Source: Tabrizicola_A sp965284335 (GTDB taxonomy: Bacteria; Pseudomonadota; Alphaproteobacteria; Rhodobacterales; Rhodobacteraceae). From it: DNA of 64,000 bases. Positions 15,535-24,578 of the stretch are shown in pieces. The translations under genes and the position numbers were made by a program. Positions within the stretch are counted from its first letter, which is position 1. The number at the start of each line of letters is the position of its first letter. The stretch lies in assembly GCF_965284335.1 (NCBI RefSeq), contig NZ_OZ260076.1, one strand, 5' to 3'. Under the pieces are notes generated by a model that was not told the origin of the DNA, made no database searches, and saw only the letters and a program-made list of their open reading frames with translations.

Positions 15535-17976
15535 ATGTCGGATTTTCCAACCTCGGCCCGTGTGGTTATCATTGGGGGCGGTGCGGTGGGGGCCTCGGCG
15601 CTTTACCACCTGTGCAAGGCGGGGTGGACGGACTGCATCTTGCTGGAGAAAAATGAGCTAACCGCGGGCTCTACCTGGCATGCGGCGGGCAATGTGCCGA
15701 CCTTCTCGTCCTCATGGTCGATCATGAACATGCAGCGCTATTCCGCCGAGCTTTATCGCCGTCTGGGCGATGAGGTGGATTACCCGATGAATTACAACGT
15801 CACCGGGTCAGTGCGGTTGGGTCACACCAAGGAGCGGTTGCAAGAGTTTCAAAAAGTTGTCGGCATGGGCCGCTATCAGGGGATGGATCTGAAGATCCTG
15901 ACGCCAGATGAGATCAAGGCGGTTTACCCGTTTGTCGAAACGCATGATCTGACCGGCGCCTTGCATGACCCCTATGATGGCGACATTGACCCCGCACAGC
16001 TGACCCAGGCCCTTGCCAAGGGCGCGCGGCAGATGGGCGCGCGGATTGAACGCTTCTGCCCCGCCACCGGCGCGCGGCGCGAGGGGGATGAATGGGTGAT
16101 CTCGACTCCCAAGGGCGAGATCCGTTGCGAGATTGTCGTCAACGCGGCGGGCTATTATGCCCGCGAAGTTGGCAAGTGGTTTGGCCGCGATCTGCCGATG
16201 ATGGTGATGAGCCATCAGTATATGCTGTTTGACACCATCCCCGAATTGGAAAAATGGACCGCCGATGTGGGCCACAAGCTGCCGCTTTTGCGGGATGTAG
16301 ACTCAAGCTATTACCTGCGCCAAGAAAAGCACGGTTTCAACCTTGGCCCCTATGAGGGCAATTGCAAAGCGCATTGGGTCACCAAGGACGATCCTTTCCC
16401 GGAAGATTTCAGCTTCCAGCTTTTCCCCGATGATCTGGAGCGGCTGGAATGGCACATCAATGACGCGATGGAGCGCGTGCCCTTGCTGGCCAAGGCGGGG
16501 CTTTCCAAGGTCATCAATGGCCCGATCCCCTATACGCCGGACGGCAACCCCTTGATCGGCCCGATGCCGGGGGTGCCCAATGCCTTTGAGGCTTGCGTGT
16601 TCACCTTTGGCATTTGCCAAGCAGGCGGCGCGGGTAAGGTTCTGGCTGAATGGGTGACCGAGGGCGCGACGGAATGGGACATGTGGTCTTGCGACCCGCG
16701 CCGGTTCACCGGGTTTGAAGACCCTGAATACTGCGTGAAAAAGGGGATGGAGGTTTATGGCCACGAATATGCCATCCACTTCCCGCATCATGCCTGGCCC
16801 GAGGGGCGCGACAAGAAGCTGTCGGCGGTGCATGCCCACACCAAAGCGCTGGGCGCGGTCTATGCGCCCTATAACGGCTGGGAGCGCGCGGTCTGGTATG
16901 CCCGGCCCGGCGATGACACATCTGAGGAGGCGCAGCGCACATGGGACCGGGAAGGCCCGTGGTTTGGCGCGGTTCGGGAGGAATGTGAGGCCGTGCGCGA
17001 TGCCGCCGGCATCCTTGATCTGCCCGGTTTCTCGCGCTTTGTGCTGACGGGGCCCAAGGCGATGGATTGGCTCTCGCGCCAGATCACCGGCAAGGTGCCT
17101 TCGGTGGGCCGTCTGGGTCTGGCCTATTTCGCCGATGACAAGGGCCGGATCGTGACGGAAATGTCGGTGGCCCGCACGGGCGAGGATGAGGCGGTGCTGA
17201 TTACGGCGGCCACCGCGCAATCGCATGACCGCGAATGGCTGACCCGCCATCTGGAACCGGGCGTGCATCTGCGCGAGGAAACCGAGCTGTGGTCGACCCA
17301 GATCCTGACCGGGCCGAAGAGCCGCGCCATTCTGGCCGAGGTGTCGGATGCTGATCTGGCCAAGGGTTGGCTCACCCACCAGACCGCCCGCATCGCGGGG
17401 GCCGAGGTTTGGCTGGCCCGGGTGTCCTTTGCGGGGGAACTTGGTTGGGAACTTCATACCAAGGTGGCCGATACCGAGGCGGTCTGGAATGCCGTGATGC
17501 GGGCGGGCAAGGGCCATGGGTTGCGCCCCTTTGGCATGTTCGCGCTGAATTCGCTGCGTGTCGAAAAGGGCTATCGAGCGTGGAAAGGCGATCTTTCGAC
17601 CGATTACACCGTGCTGCAAGGCGGGTTGGAGCGGTTTGTCGATTGGGCCAAGCCTGACTTCCGGGGCAAGGCCGCGTTGGAGGCTGAAAAGCAGCGCGGC
17701 GTGACCAAGCGCTTCTGCACTTTGGTGATCGAGGCGGGTGAGCAAGACCCGCCCTATATGGCAACCATCTGGAAAGACGGCGCCATCGTCGGCGAATTGA
17801 CCTCTGGCTATTATGGCCACCGCGTGGGCGCTTGCATTGGTCTTGGCATGCTGAAGGCCGAGGTGAACGTCCCCGGCACCAAGGTTGAGGTCGAAATCTT
17901 CGGCACGCTTTACCCCGCCGTGGTGCAAGAAGATGCGCCGCTCTGGGATGCCAAGAACGAGCGCATCCGGGCATGA
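15535..17976 (+). CDS. FAD-dependent dehydrogenase with GcvT domain (dimethylglycine/sarcosine dehydrogenase family), copy 1
   Basis: 813 residues. ATG 15535 has GGAGG at 15524-15528, 6 nt away. The N-terminal half is a D-amino-acid-oxidase-type FAD domain (VVIIGGGAVGAS, residues 10-21). The TWHAAG motif places His49 where dimethylglycine dehydrogenase attaches FAD covalently. The C-terminal half (from about residue 430) is a GcvT-like tetrahydrofolate-binding domain, with the GELGWELHT pattern near residue 640. Such enzymes oxidise an N-methyl group and pass the one-carbon unit to folate. It leads the operon controlled by the divergent LysR and overlaps the next gene by ATGA. Confidence 0.88.
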   Translation: MSDFPTSARVVIIGGGAVGASALYHLCKAGWTDCILLEKNELTAGSTWHAAGNVPTFSSSWSIMNMQRYSAELYRRLGDEVDYPMNYNVTGSVRLGHTKERLQEFQKVVGMGRYQGMDLKILTPDEIKAVYPFVETHDLTGALHDPYDGDIDPAQLTQALAKGARQMGARIERFCPATGARREGDEWVISTPKGEIRCEIVVNAAGYYAREVGKWFGRDLPMMVMSHQYMLFDTIPELEKWTADVGHKLPLLRDVDSSYYLRQEKHGFNLGPYEGNCKAHWVTKDDPFPEDFSFQLFPDDLERLEWHINDAMERVPLLAKAGLSKVINGPIPYTPDGNPLIGPMPGVPNAFEACVFTFGICQAGGAGKVLAEWVTEGATEWDMWSCDPRRFTGFEDPEYCVKKGMEVYGHEYAIHFPHHAWPEGRDKKLSAVHAHTKALGAVYAPYNGWERAVWYARPGDDTSEEAQRTWDREGPWFGAVREECEAVRDAAGILDLPGFSRFVLTGPKAMDWLSRQITGKVPSVGRLGLAYFADDKGRIVTEMSVARTGEDEAVLITAATAQSHDREWLTRHLEPGVHLREETELWSTQILTGPKSRAILAEVSDADLAKGWLTHQTARIAGAEVWLARVSFAGELGWELHTKVADTEAVWNAVMRAGKGHGLRPFGMFALNSLRVEKGYRAWKGDLSTDYTVLQGGLERFVDWAKPDFRGKAALEAEKQRGVTKRFCTLVIEAGEQDPPYMATIWKDGAIVGELTSGYYGHRVGACIGLGMLKAEVNVPGTKVEVEIFGTLYPAVVQEDAPLWDAKNERIRA

Positions 17977-19010
17977 GCGAGGTTCCGGCCCAGATGTGTG
18001 GTGTCCAGCTGACAGGACATGGCGGGCCGGAAAGGCTTGTCTGGCGCGAGGATATTCCTGTGCCGCGCCCCGGGCCGGGCGAGGTTTTGGTGCGCGTGCT
18101 GGCGGCTGGGGTCAATATGACCGACCTGAACACTCGTAAGGGATGGTATGGCGGCGAGGGCCGCGCAGCCGGTTGGGCAGGGGAAATGGCCTTCCCGCGC
18201 ATCCAAGGCTCTGACCTTTGTGGTCGGGTGGTGGCGCTGGGCGAGGGGGTGACGGGTTTCCCCCTTGGCGCGCGGGTGATCTGCCCGACCAATCAGCACG
18301 AGCCGACCAGGGGCAACCCGATCAACTTTGTCTCGATCGGGTCAGAGTTTGACGGGGCTTTCGCGCAATATTGCGTGGTGAAGGCCCGGCATCTGCATGA
18401 TGTCTCGGCCTCGCCGCTGACCGATATCGAGATCGGCGCGATGCCGTGCGCCTATGGCACGGCGCATAACCTGCTTACGCGCGCGCAAGTGGCGGTGGGT
18501 GAGCGGGTTCTGGTCACCGGCGCCTCGGGCGGGGTGGGTCTGGCGGCGGTGCAACTGGCACTTTTGATGGGGGCCGAGGTGACGGGGCAATGCTCACTCT
18601 CGAAATCCGCCCCGCTGCGCGGCTTTGGCGCGGCGATCCTGTCGCGCGACAGCACGCCCGCGTTCCAATCCTTTGACGTGGTGATTGACGTGGTGGGCGG
18701 CGAGGGCTGGCAAGATCGGCTGGACGCCCTGCGCCCCGGCGGGCGCTATGCCACATCTGGCGCGGTCGCGGGGCCGATGGTCAAGGGCGATCTGCGCCGC
18801 GTTTACCTGAACGATCTGACGATCTACGGCGCCACCCATCAGCCGCGCGAGGTCTTTGCGGGCCTTGTCACCATCATCAACACCGGCCGCATTCGGCCCG
18901 TGGTGTCCAACACCTATCCTTTGCGCGACATTGCCCGCGCCCAAGACGATCTGGCCGCCGGGCGCTATCCCGGCAAACTTGTGCTTATCCCCCCGGAGAC
19001 ATCCCCATGA
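17973..19010 (+). CDS. Quinone oxidoreductase-type MDR (zinc-less alcohol dehydrogenase family)
   Basis: 345 residues. A GroES-like N-terminal half is followed by a Rossmann domain with VLVTGASGGVGLAAVQLA (about residues 176-193). The structural and catalytic zinc ligands of alcohol dehydrogenases are not apparent, so the quinone/enoyl reductase branch of the MDR superfamily fits better. It is joined by 4-nt ATGA overlaps both to the dehydrogenase before it and to the second one after it, so the three are translated together. Its role between two GcvT-type dehydrogenases is unusual and unknown. Confidence 0.85.
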   Translation: MSEVPAQMCGVQLTGHGGPERLVWREDIPVPRPGPGEVLVRVLAAGVNMTDLNTRKGWYGGEGRAAGWAGEMAFPRIQGSDLCGRVVALGEGVTGFPLGARVICPTNQHEPTRGNPINFVSIGSEFDGAFAQYCVVKARHLHDVSASPLTDIEIGAMPCAYGTAHNLLTRAQVAVGERVLVTGASGGVGLAAVQLALLMGAEVTGQCSLSKSAPLRGFGAAILSRDSTPAFQSFDVVIDVVGGEGWQDRLDALRPGGRYATSGAVAGPMVKGDLRRVYLNDLTIYGATHQPREVFAGLVTIINTGRIRPVVSNTYPLRDIARAQDDLAAGRYPGKLVLIPPETSP

Positions 19011-21451
19011 CGATCCCTTCAAAAGCCCGCGCTGTTGTCATCGGCGGCGGCGTCTCTGGCTGCTCGGTGGCCTATCATCTGGCCAAGATGGGCTGGAAAG
19101 ATATTGTGCTGTTGGAGCGCAAACAGCTGACGAGCGGCACCACATGGCACGCGGCGGGGTTGATCGGGCAGCTTCGGGGCAGCGCGAATATGACTCGTCT
19201 GGCCAAATATTCCGCCGATCTTTACGTCAAACTGGCCGCAGAAACCGGGGTTGAAACCGGCATGCGGCAGGTGGGCAGTATCTCGGTCGCGCTGACCCAG
19301 CATCGGCATGAGGAGTTGCTGCGTCAGGCCACCGTGGCGCGGATTTTCGATGTGGATGTGCAGGAAATCTCGCCCTCGGAAGCCAAGGCCATGTATCCGC
19401 ATCTGAATGTGGGTGATGTGGTGGGCGCGGTGCATCTGCCCTTGGACGGGCAATGCGACCCGGCCAATATCGCGATGGCGCTGGCCAAGGGCGCGCGGAT
19501 GCAGGGCGCACAGATTTTCGAACATACCAAGGTCACGGGCGTGACCCGCGCCAACGGGCGCGTCACGGGCGTGGATTATGTCGGCAAAGACGGCGAGCCG
19601 GGCCATATCGCCACCGATGTGGTGGTCAACTGCGGCGGCATGTGGGGCCGCGATTTGGCCGAGCAATCAGGCGTCACGCTGCCCTTGCATGCCTGCGAGC
19701 ATTTCTACCTGATCACCGAACCCGTCGAGGGGCTTGGCCATTTGCCCGTGCTGCGGGTGCCCGATGAATGCGCCTATTACAAATCCGACGCGGGCAAGAT
19801 GATGATCGGGGCTTTTGAGCCGAAGGCCAAGCCTTGGGGTATGAACGGCATCCGCGAGGATTTCGAATTTGATACGCTGCCCGAGGATTGGGAGCATTTC
19901 ATGCCGATCATGGAACATGCCATGAACCGCATGCCGCTGTTCCAGACTGCCGGGATCCATACCTTCTTTAACGGGCCCGAAAGCTTTACACCCGATGATC
20001 GCTATTACTTGGGCGAAGCGCCCGAGGTGAAGGGCTATTGGGTGGCGGCGGGCTATAACTCGGTTGGCATTGCCGGATCGGGCGGGGCAGGGATGGCGCT
20101 GGCGCATTGGATCGTCGAGGGCGAGGCGCCCTTTGATCTGTGGGAGGTGGATATTCGCCGCGCGCAGCCCTTCCAGCGCAACAAGGCCTATCTGAAAGAG
20201 CGGGTGTCCGAGACTTTGGGCCTCTTGTACGCCGACCATTTCCCCTATCGGCAGGTTGTCACCTCGCGTGGGGTGCGCCGGACGCCCCTGCATGACCATC
20301 TGAAAGCCCGTGGCGCGGTGTTCGGTGAGGTGGCGGGCTGGGAGCGGGCGAACTGGTTCGCCAACCCCGGTCAGAAGGCGGAATACGAATACTCATGGAA
20401 GCGGCAGAACTGGTTTGACAACCAAAAGGCCGAACATATGGCCGTGCGCACCGGGGTTGGCTTTTTTGACATGACCTCGTTTGGGAAAATCCGGGTCGAG
20501 GGGCGCGATGCCTGTGCCTTCCTCAACCGGCTGTGCTCGGCTGAGATGGATGTGGCCGAGGGGCGGATCGTTTATACTATGCTTCTCAACGAAAAGGGTG
20601 GGATCGAGGCGGATTTGACCGTCACCCGCCTGTCGGAAACCGCCTATCTTCTGGTGGTGCCGGGGGCGACCTTGCAGCGCAACTTGGCCTGGCTGCGCCA
20701 AAACCTGCAAGGTGAGTTTGCCGTGATTACCGATATGACGGCGGCGGAGTCGGTTCTATGCGTGATGGGTCCCAAAGCGCGCGATTTGATGAGCCGCGTC
20801 TCACCTGCCGATTTCAGCAATGCCGCCCATCCCTTTGGCATGGCGAAGGAAATCGAGGTGGGCATGGGGCTCGCTCGTGCGCACCGGGTGACCTATGTGG
20901 GTGAACTTGGCTGGGAATTGTATGTGAGCAGCGACCAGACCGCCCATGTGTTCGAGGCGCTGGATGAGGCGGGGGCCGATTTGGGGCTGAAGCTGTGTGG
21001 TCTGCACACGCTGGACAGCTGCCGGATCGAGAAGGCTTATCGCCACTGGGGCCATGACATCACCGAGGAGGATCATGTGCTGGAGGCCGGGCTTGGCTTT
21101 ACCGTCAGCCGCAAGAAGGCTGCGTTTATTGGCCGTGAGGCGGTCATGCGGAAAGAAGAGGCGGGGCTTGTCCGCAAAATGGTGCAGTTCCGCCTGAAAG
21201 ACCCCGAGCCGCTGTTGTTCCACAACGAGGCGTTGGTGCGCGATGGCAAGATCGTGGGGCCGGTGACGAGCGGCAACTACGGCCATTTCCTCGGCGGGGC
21301 GATTGGCATGGGCTATGTGCCCTGCAAGGGCCAGTCGGACGAGGAAATCCTGTCCAGCCGCTATGAGATCGAAGTGGCGGGCGTGCGGCACGAGGCCGTC
21401 GCCAGCCTGACCCCGATGTATGATGCGAAATCCGTGCGCGTGCGCGCGTAA
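19007..21451 (+). CDS. FAD-dependent dehydrogenase with GcvT domain, copy 2
   Basis: 814 residues, the same architecture as copy 1 but clearly diverged: FAD motif VVIGGGVSGCS (residues 10-20), covalent-FAD candidate His48 in TTWHAAG, then a GcvT-type folate domain with YVGELGWELYVS around residue 630. The HTLDSCRIEKAYRHWG segment is typical of the dimethylglycine dehydrogenase/sarcosine dehydrogenase family. Two related but different copies suggest successive demethylations or two related substrates. Confidence 0.88.
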   Translation: MTIPSKARAVVIGGGVSGCSVAYHLAKMGWKDIVLLERKQLTSGTTWHAAGLIGQLRGSANMTRLAKYSADLYVKLAAETGVETGMRQVGSISVALTQHRHEELLRQATVARIFDVDVQEISPSEAKAMYPHLNVGDVVGAVHLPLDGQCDPANIAMALAKGARMQGAQIFEHTKVTGVTRANGRVTGVDYVGKDGEPGHIATDVVVNCGGMWGRDLAEQSGVTLPLHACEHFYLITEPVEGLGHLPVLRVPDECAYYKSDAGKMMIGAFEPKAKPWGMNGIREDFEFDTLPEDWEHFMPIMEHAMNRMPLFQTAGIHTFFNGPESFTPDDRYYLGEAPEVKGYWVAAGYNSVGIAGSGGAGMALAHWIVEGEAPFDLWEVDIRRAQPFQRNKAYLKERVSETLGLLYADHFPYRQVVTSRGVRRTPLHDHLKARGAVFGEVAGWERANWFANPGQKAEYEYSWKRQNWFDNQKAEHMAVRTGVGFFDMTSFGKIRVEGRDACAFLNRLCSAEMDVAEGRIVYTMLLNEKGGIEADLTVTRLSETAYLLVVPGATLQRNLAWLRQNLQGEFAVITDMTAAESVLCVMGPKARDLMSRVSPADFSNAAHPFGMAKEIEVGMGLARAHRVTYVGELGWELYVSSDQTAHVFEALDEAGADLGLKLCGLHTLDSCRIEKAYRHWGHDITEEDHVLEAGLGFTVSRKKAAFIGREAVMRKEEAGLVRKMVQFRLKDPEPLLFHNEALVRDGKIVGPVTSGNYGHFLGGAIGMGYVPCKGQSDEEILSSRYEIEVAGVRHEAVASLTPMYDAKSVRVRA

Positions 21452-21463
21452 CCTGCCGGCAGA

Positions 21464-21513
21464 CCGGGGGGCCAGCCCCCCGGACCCCCCGGAGTATTTT
21501 TGCCAAGAGGAAG
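21464..21513 (+). repeat. Dispersed intergenic element, GAGTATTTTTGCCAAG variant
   Basis: An 8-bp hairpin (CCGGGGGG 21464-21471, CCCCCCGG 21476-21483) is followed by the core GGAGTATTTTTGCCAAG and AGGAAG. The 3' end of the element lies about 10 nt before the ATG of the methyltransferase gene, so its purine-rich end may double as the ribosome-binding region. Confidence 0.65.
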
Positions 21514-21523
21514 GGCAGAAGAC

Positions 21524-23083
21524 ATGACCGAGATTGGTGAGATTTGCGAACCTGCCCGCGCGCGTGCCGGGCGTTCTGGGGGACGGCAGGCGCGCGTTGC
21601 CATGCGCGCAGCCCCCTTGGCCGATGATGTGCGCCCTGTGCGGGGCGGGATGCCCGGGGGCCAATACAAGCCCCTGAGCGAGGAGGGTGTGCGCCAGATC
21701 CATGAGGCGGCGCTGGATGCGCTGGAGGAGATCGGCCTTAGTCAGGCCCCGCCCTCGGGCGTGGAGATCATGACGGCGGCGGGCGCCATTCAAGGCGATG
21801 ATGGGCGTCTGCGGTTTCCGCGCGCTTTGGTCGAGGATATGCTGGCGGTCGCGGCGCGGGGTATCACGCTGCATGCGCGCGATCCAAAGCATGATTTGCA
21901 TCTGAGCGGGTCGAACGTGCATTACGGCACGGCGGGGGCTGCGGTGCATATCGTGGATCCGATCACGCTGGAATACCGCGAAAGCACGGCGCAGGATCTT
22001 TATGATGCCGCGCGGCTGGTGGATAACCTTGACAATATTCATTTTTATCAACGCACCATGGTGTGCCGCGATGTGATGGACAACAAGGAGATGGACCTGA
22101 ACACGCTTTATGGCTGCCTTGCGGGCACCAAAAAGCATGTGGGCACCTCGTTCAGTGATCCCTCCCACGTCGCCGATTGCTTTGACATGCTTTATATGGT
22201 GGCGGGTGGTGAGGAGAAGTGGCTGGAGCGGCCTTTCGTGTCGAACTCCAACTGTTTTGTCGTGCCGCCGATGAAGTTTGCCGAGGAAAGCTGCATCACG
22301 ATGGAGGATTGCATCCGTCGCGGGATGCCGATGCTTTTGCTGTCGGCGGGCCAAGCGGGGGCAACGGCGCCGGCGCCGATTGCGCTGACCATTGTGCAGG
22401 CGGTGGCCGAATGTCTGGCGGGTGTGGTCTATGTCAATGCGATCAAGAAGGGCGCTCCGGCGATTTTCGGCACTTGGCCTTTCGTGTCGGACCTGCGCAC
22501 GGGCGCGATGTCGGGGGGCAGTGCCGAGCAGGCGCTGTTGACCGCCGGCTGTGCGCAGATGCACCGGTTTTATGATCTGCCGGGCGGGGCGGCGAGCGGC
22601 ATTTCCGACAGTAAATTGCCCGATATGCAGGCGGGCTGGGAGCAGGGGATCACCAATTCGCTGGCGGGCCTTGCGGGGCTGAACATGTGCTATGAGGCGG
22701 TGGGGATGCATGCCAGCCTTTTGGGCTTTTGTCTGGAAAGCCTGGTCTTGGGCGATGATCTTTTGGGCCAGACCATGCGCTTGGTGCGCGGCATTGATGT
22801 GACGCCCGACAGCACCAGCCTTGATGCGATGAAGGAGGTCTGCCTTGGCGGGCCGGGGCATTATCTGGGATCGGATCAGACGCTGAAGCTGATGCAGACC
22901 GAGTATATCTATCCCAAATGCGGCAACCGGATGAGCCCGAAAGAATGGAACGAGGCGGGCAAGCCTTTGCTCTTGGACACCGCGATTGCACGCAAGAACG
23001 AGATCTTGTCCAAGGCGGGCTGTGTGGTCGATCCCGAGATTGATCGCCAGATCCGTGCCAAGTTCAACATCTACTTTAAGTGA
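21524..23083 (+). CDS. Trimethylamine methyltransferase (MttB) family protein, non-pyrrolysine type
   Basis: 519 residues, a TIM-barrel methyltransferase of the MttB superfamily. Characterised members demethylate trimethylamine (pyrrolysine-containing) or glycine betaine and other quaternary amines (no pyrrolysine), passing the methyl to a corrinoid protein. The GISDSKLPDMQAGWEQ segment (about residues 356-371) and the GGPGHYLGSDQTL stretch are family-like. The frame is open with no in-frame TAG, so pyrrolysine is not used. No corrinoid-binding protein (MttC type) gene is in the window. The start ATG 21524 excludes a short upstream extension lying in the repeat. Confidence 0.87.
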   Translation: MTEIGEICEPARARAGRSGGRQARVAMRAAPLADDVRPVRGGMPGGQYKPLSEEGVRQIHEAALDALEEIGLSQAPPSGVEIMTAAGAIQGDDGRLRFPRALVEDMLAVAARGITLHARDPKHDLHLSGSNVHYGTAGAAVHIVDPITLEYRESTAQDLYDAARLVDNLDNIHFYQRTMVCRDVMDNKEMDLNTLYGCLAGTKKHVGTSFSDPSHVADCFDMLYMVAGGEEKWLERPFVSNSNCFVVPPMKFAEESCITMEDCIRRGMPMLLLSAGQAGATAPAPIALTIVQAVAECLAGVVYVNAIKKGAPAIFGTWPFVSDLRTGAMSGGSAEQALLTAGCAQMHRFYDLPGGAASGISDSKLPDMQAGWEQGITNSLAGLAGLNMCYEAVGMHASLLGFCLESLVLGDDLLGQTMRLVRGIDVTPDSTSLDAMKEVCLGGPGHYLGSDQTLKLMQTEYIYPKCGNRMSPKEWNEAGKPLLLDTAIARKNEILSKAGCVVDPEIDRQIRAKFNIYFK

Positions 23084-23090
23084 GGCGGCT

Positions 23091-24521
23091 ATGATCCCGT
23101 CAAATATGGATAAATTCTATATTGGCGGGCGGTGGGTTGCCCCGCTGTCCGCCGCAAGGATGGGGGTTGAGAACCCCGCGACCGAGGAGATCGTGGCCGA
23201 GGTGGCCTTGGGCAATCAGGCCGATATCGATGCGGCCATTGCGGCGGCGCGGGCGGCGTTTGAAGGCTGGACCCTGCGCCCGGTGGCCGAGCGGATTGCC
23301 ATTTTGCGCCGGGTGCTGGAGATCTACAACGACCGCTATGAGGCCTTTGCGCAGGTGATGTCCACCGAGATGGGCGCGCCGATCACTTGGGCGCGTGAGG
23401 CGCAGGCCTATGCTGGGCAGGTGCATATCGAAGCGACGATCAAGGCCGCCGAGGGATTTCATTGGGAAGACATGCGCGGTTCGACCCGTATCATCCGCGA
23501 AGGGATCGGGGTCTGCGCGCTGATCACGCCGTGGAACTGGCCGATGAACCAGATCGCCTGCAAGGTTGCCCCGGCTTTGGTGGCGGGCTGCACCATGGTG
23601 CTGAAACCTTCTGAGATTGCGCCAATGTCGGGGGTGTTCTTTGCCCAAGTTTGCCATGATGCGGGCGTGCCTGCGGGGGTGTTCAACATGGTGAACGGCA
23701 CCGGCCCTGAGGTCGGCGCGCGCATGTCATCGCACCCTGAGGTGGATATGGTGTCGTTCACCGGATCGACCCGGGCGGGCACGGCGGTGGCGGCTGCGGC
23801 GGCACCCACGGTGAAGCGCGTGGCGCAGGAATTGGGCGGGAAATCGGCCAATATCATCCTGCCCTCGGCCGATCTGGAGGCGGCGGTCAAGGCGGGGGTG
23901 GCGGGGTGTTTTGGCAATACCGGGCAATCTTGCGACGCGCCGACGCGGATGTTCATCCACCGCAGCCAGCATGATCAGGCCTTGGAATTCGCCCGTGCGG
24001 CGGCGGATGAGGTCGTGATTGGCGATCCGAGTGATGAGGCCACCACGATGGGGCCGCTGATCTCAAAGGCGCAGTTTGACAAGGTGCAAGGGCTGATCCA
24101 AGCCGGGATTGATGAGGGCGCGACGCTCGTCTGTGGCGGTTTGGGCCGACCTGCGGGTATGAACTGTGGCTGGTTTGTAAAGCCCACGATCTTTGGCCAT
24201 GTGACGCCGGGGATGACCATCTCACGCGAGGAGATCTTTGGCCCGGTTTTGTCGATTCTGCCTTATGACAGTGTTGATGAGGCGGTGTGCATGGCCAATG
24301 ACACGCCTTACGGGCTGGCGGCCTATATCGCGGGGGATCTCGAAGAGGCAAAACCCGTGGCGCGGCGGATGCGGGCGGGGACGGTCAACCTCAATTACCC
24401 TGATTGGGACACCTTCGCCCCCTTTGGCGGTTACAAACAATCGGGCAACGGGCGCGAATATGCCGATTGGGGCATCCATGACTTTTGCGAGGTCAAGGGT
24501 GTCGTCGGCTGGGGCGTTTGA
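23091..24521 (+). CDS. NAD(P)-dependent aldehyde dehydrogenase
   Basis: 476 residues, full ALDH superfamily length. The catalytic pair is visible: Glu247 in AQELGGKSAN and Cys281 in GNTGQSCDAP. The oxyanion Asn is in TPWNWPMNQ, and the C-terminal FGGYKQSGNGRE motif is intact. GAGG overlaps the end of the methyltransferase gene 5 nt before ATG 23091. It would oxidise an aldehyde left after demethylation or deamination; betaine-aldehyde or semialdehyde substrates are possible but not shown. Confidence 0.92.
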   Translation: MIPSNMDKFYIGGRWVAPLSAARMGVENPATEEIVAEVALGNQADIDAAIAAARAAFEGWTLRPVAERIAILRRVLEIYNDRYEAFAQVMSTEMGAPITWAREAQAYAGQVHIEATIKAAEGFHWEDMRGSTRIIREGIGVCALITPWNWPMNQIACKVAPALVAGCTMVLKPSEIAPMSGVFFAQVCHDAGVPAGVFNMVNGTGPEVGARMSSHPEVDMVSFTGSTRAGTAVAAAAAPTVKRVAQELGGKSANIILPSADLEAAVKAGVAGCFGNTGQSCDAPTRMFIHRSQHDQALEFARAAADEVVIGDPSDEATTMGPLISKAQFDKVQGLIQAGIDEGATLVCGGLGRPAGMNCGWFVKPTIFGHVTPGMTISREEIFGPVLSILPYDSVDEAVCMANDTPYGLAAYIAGDLEEAKPVARRMRAGTVNLNYPDWDTFAPFGGYKQSGNGREYADWGIHDFCEVKGVVGWGV

Positions 24522-24578
24522 GCCTTTTGAAACCATAAGAAACCATAAAAGGCCCGCTTGGACGGGCAGGGAGACATG

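Noticed and set aside
16303..17928. Minus-strand open frame of 541 codons opposite the first GcvT dehydrogenase
   Set aside because: Antisense shadow; no start signal and no domain pattern.
20801..22861. Long minus-strand open frame of 686 codons opposite the second GcvT dehydrogenase and the MttB-like gene
   Set aside because: Composition is His/Arg/Gln/Pro-rich without domain motifs, and it mirrors two well-supported plus-strand genes; it reflects GC-rich codon bias on the opposite strand.
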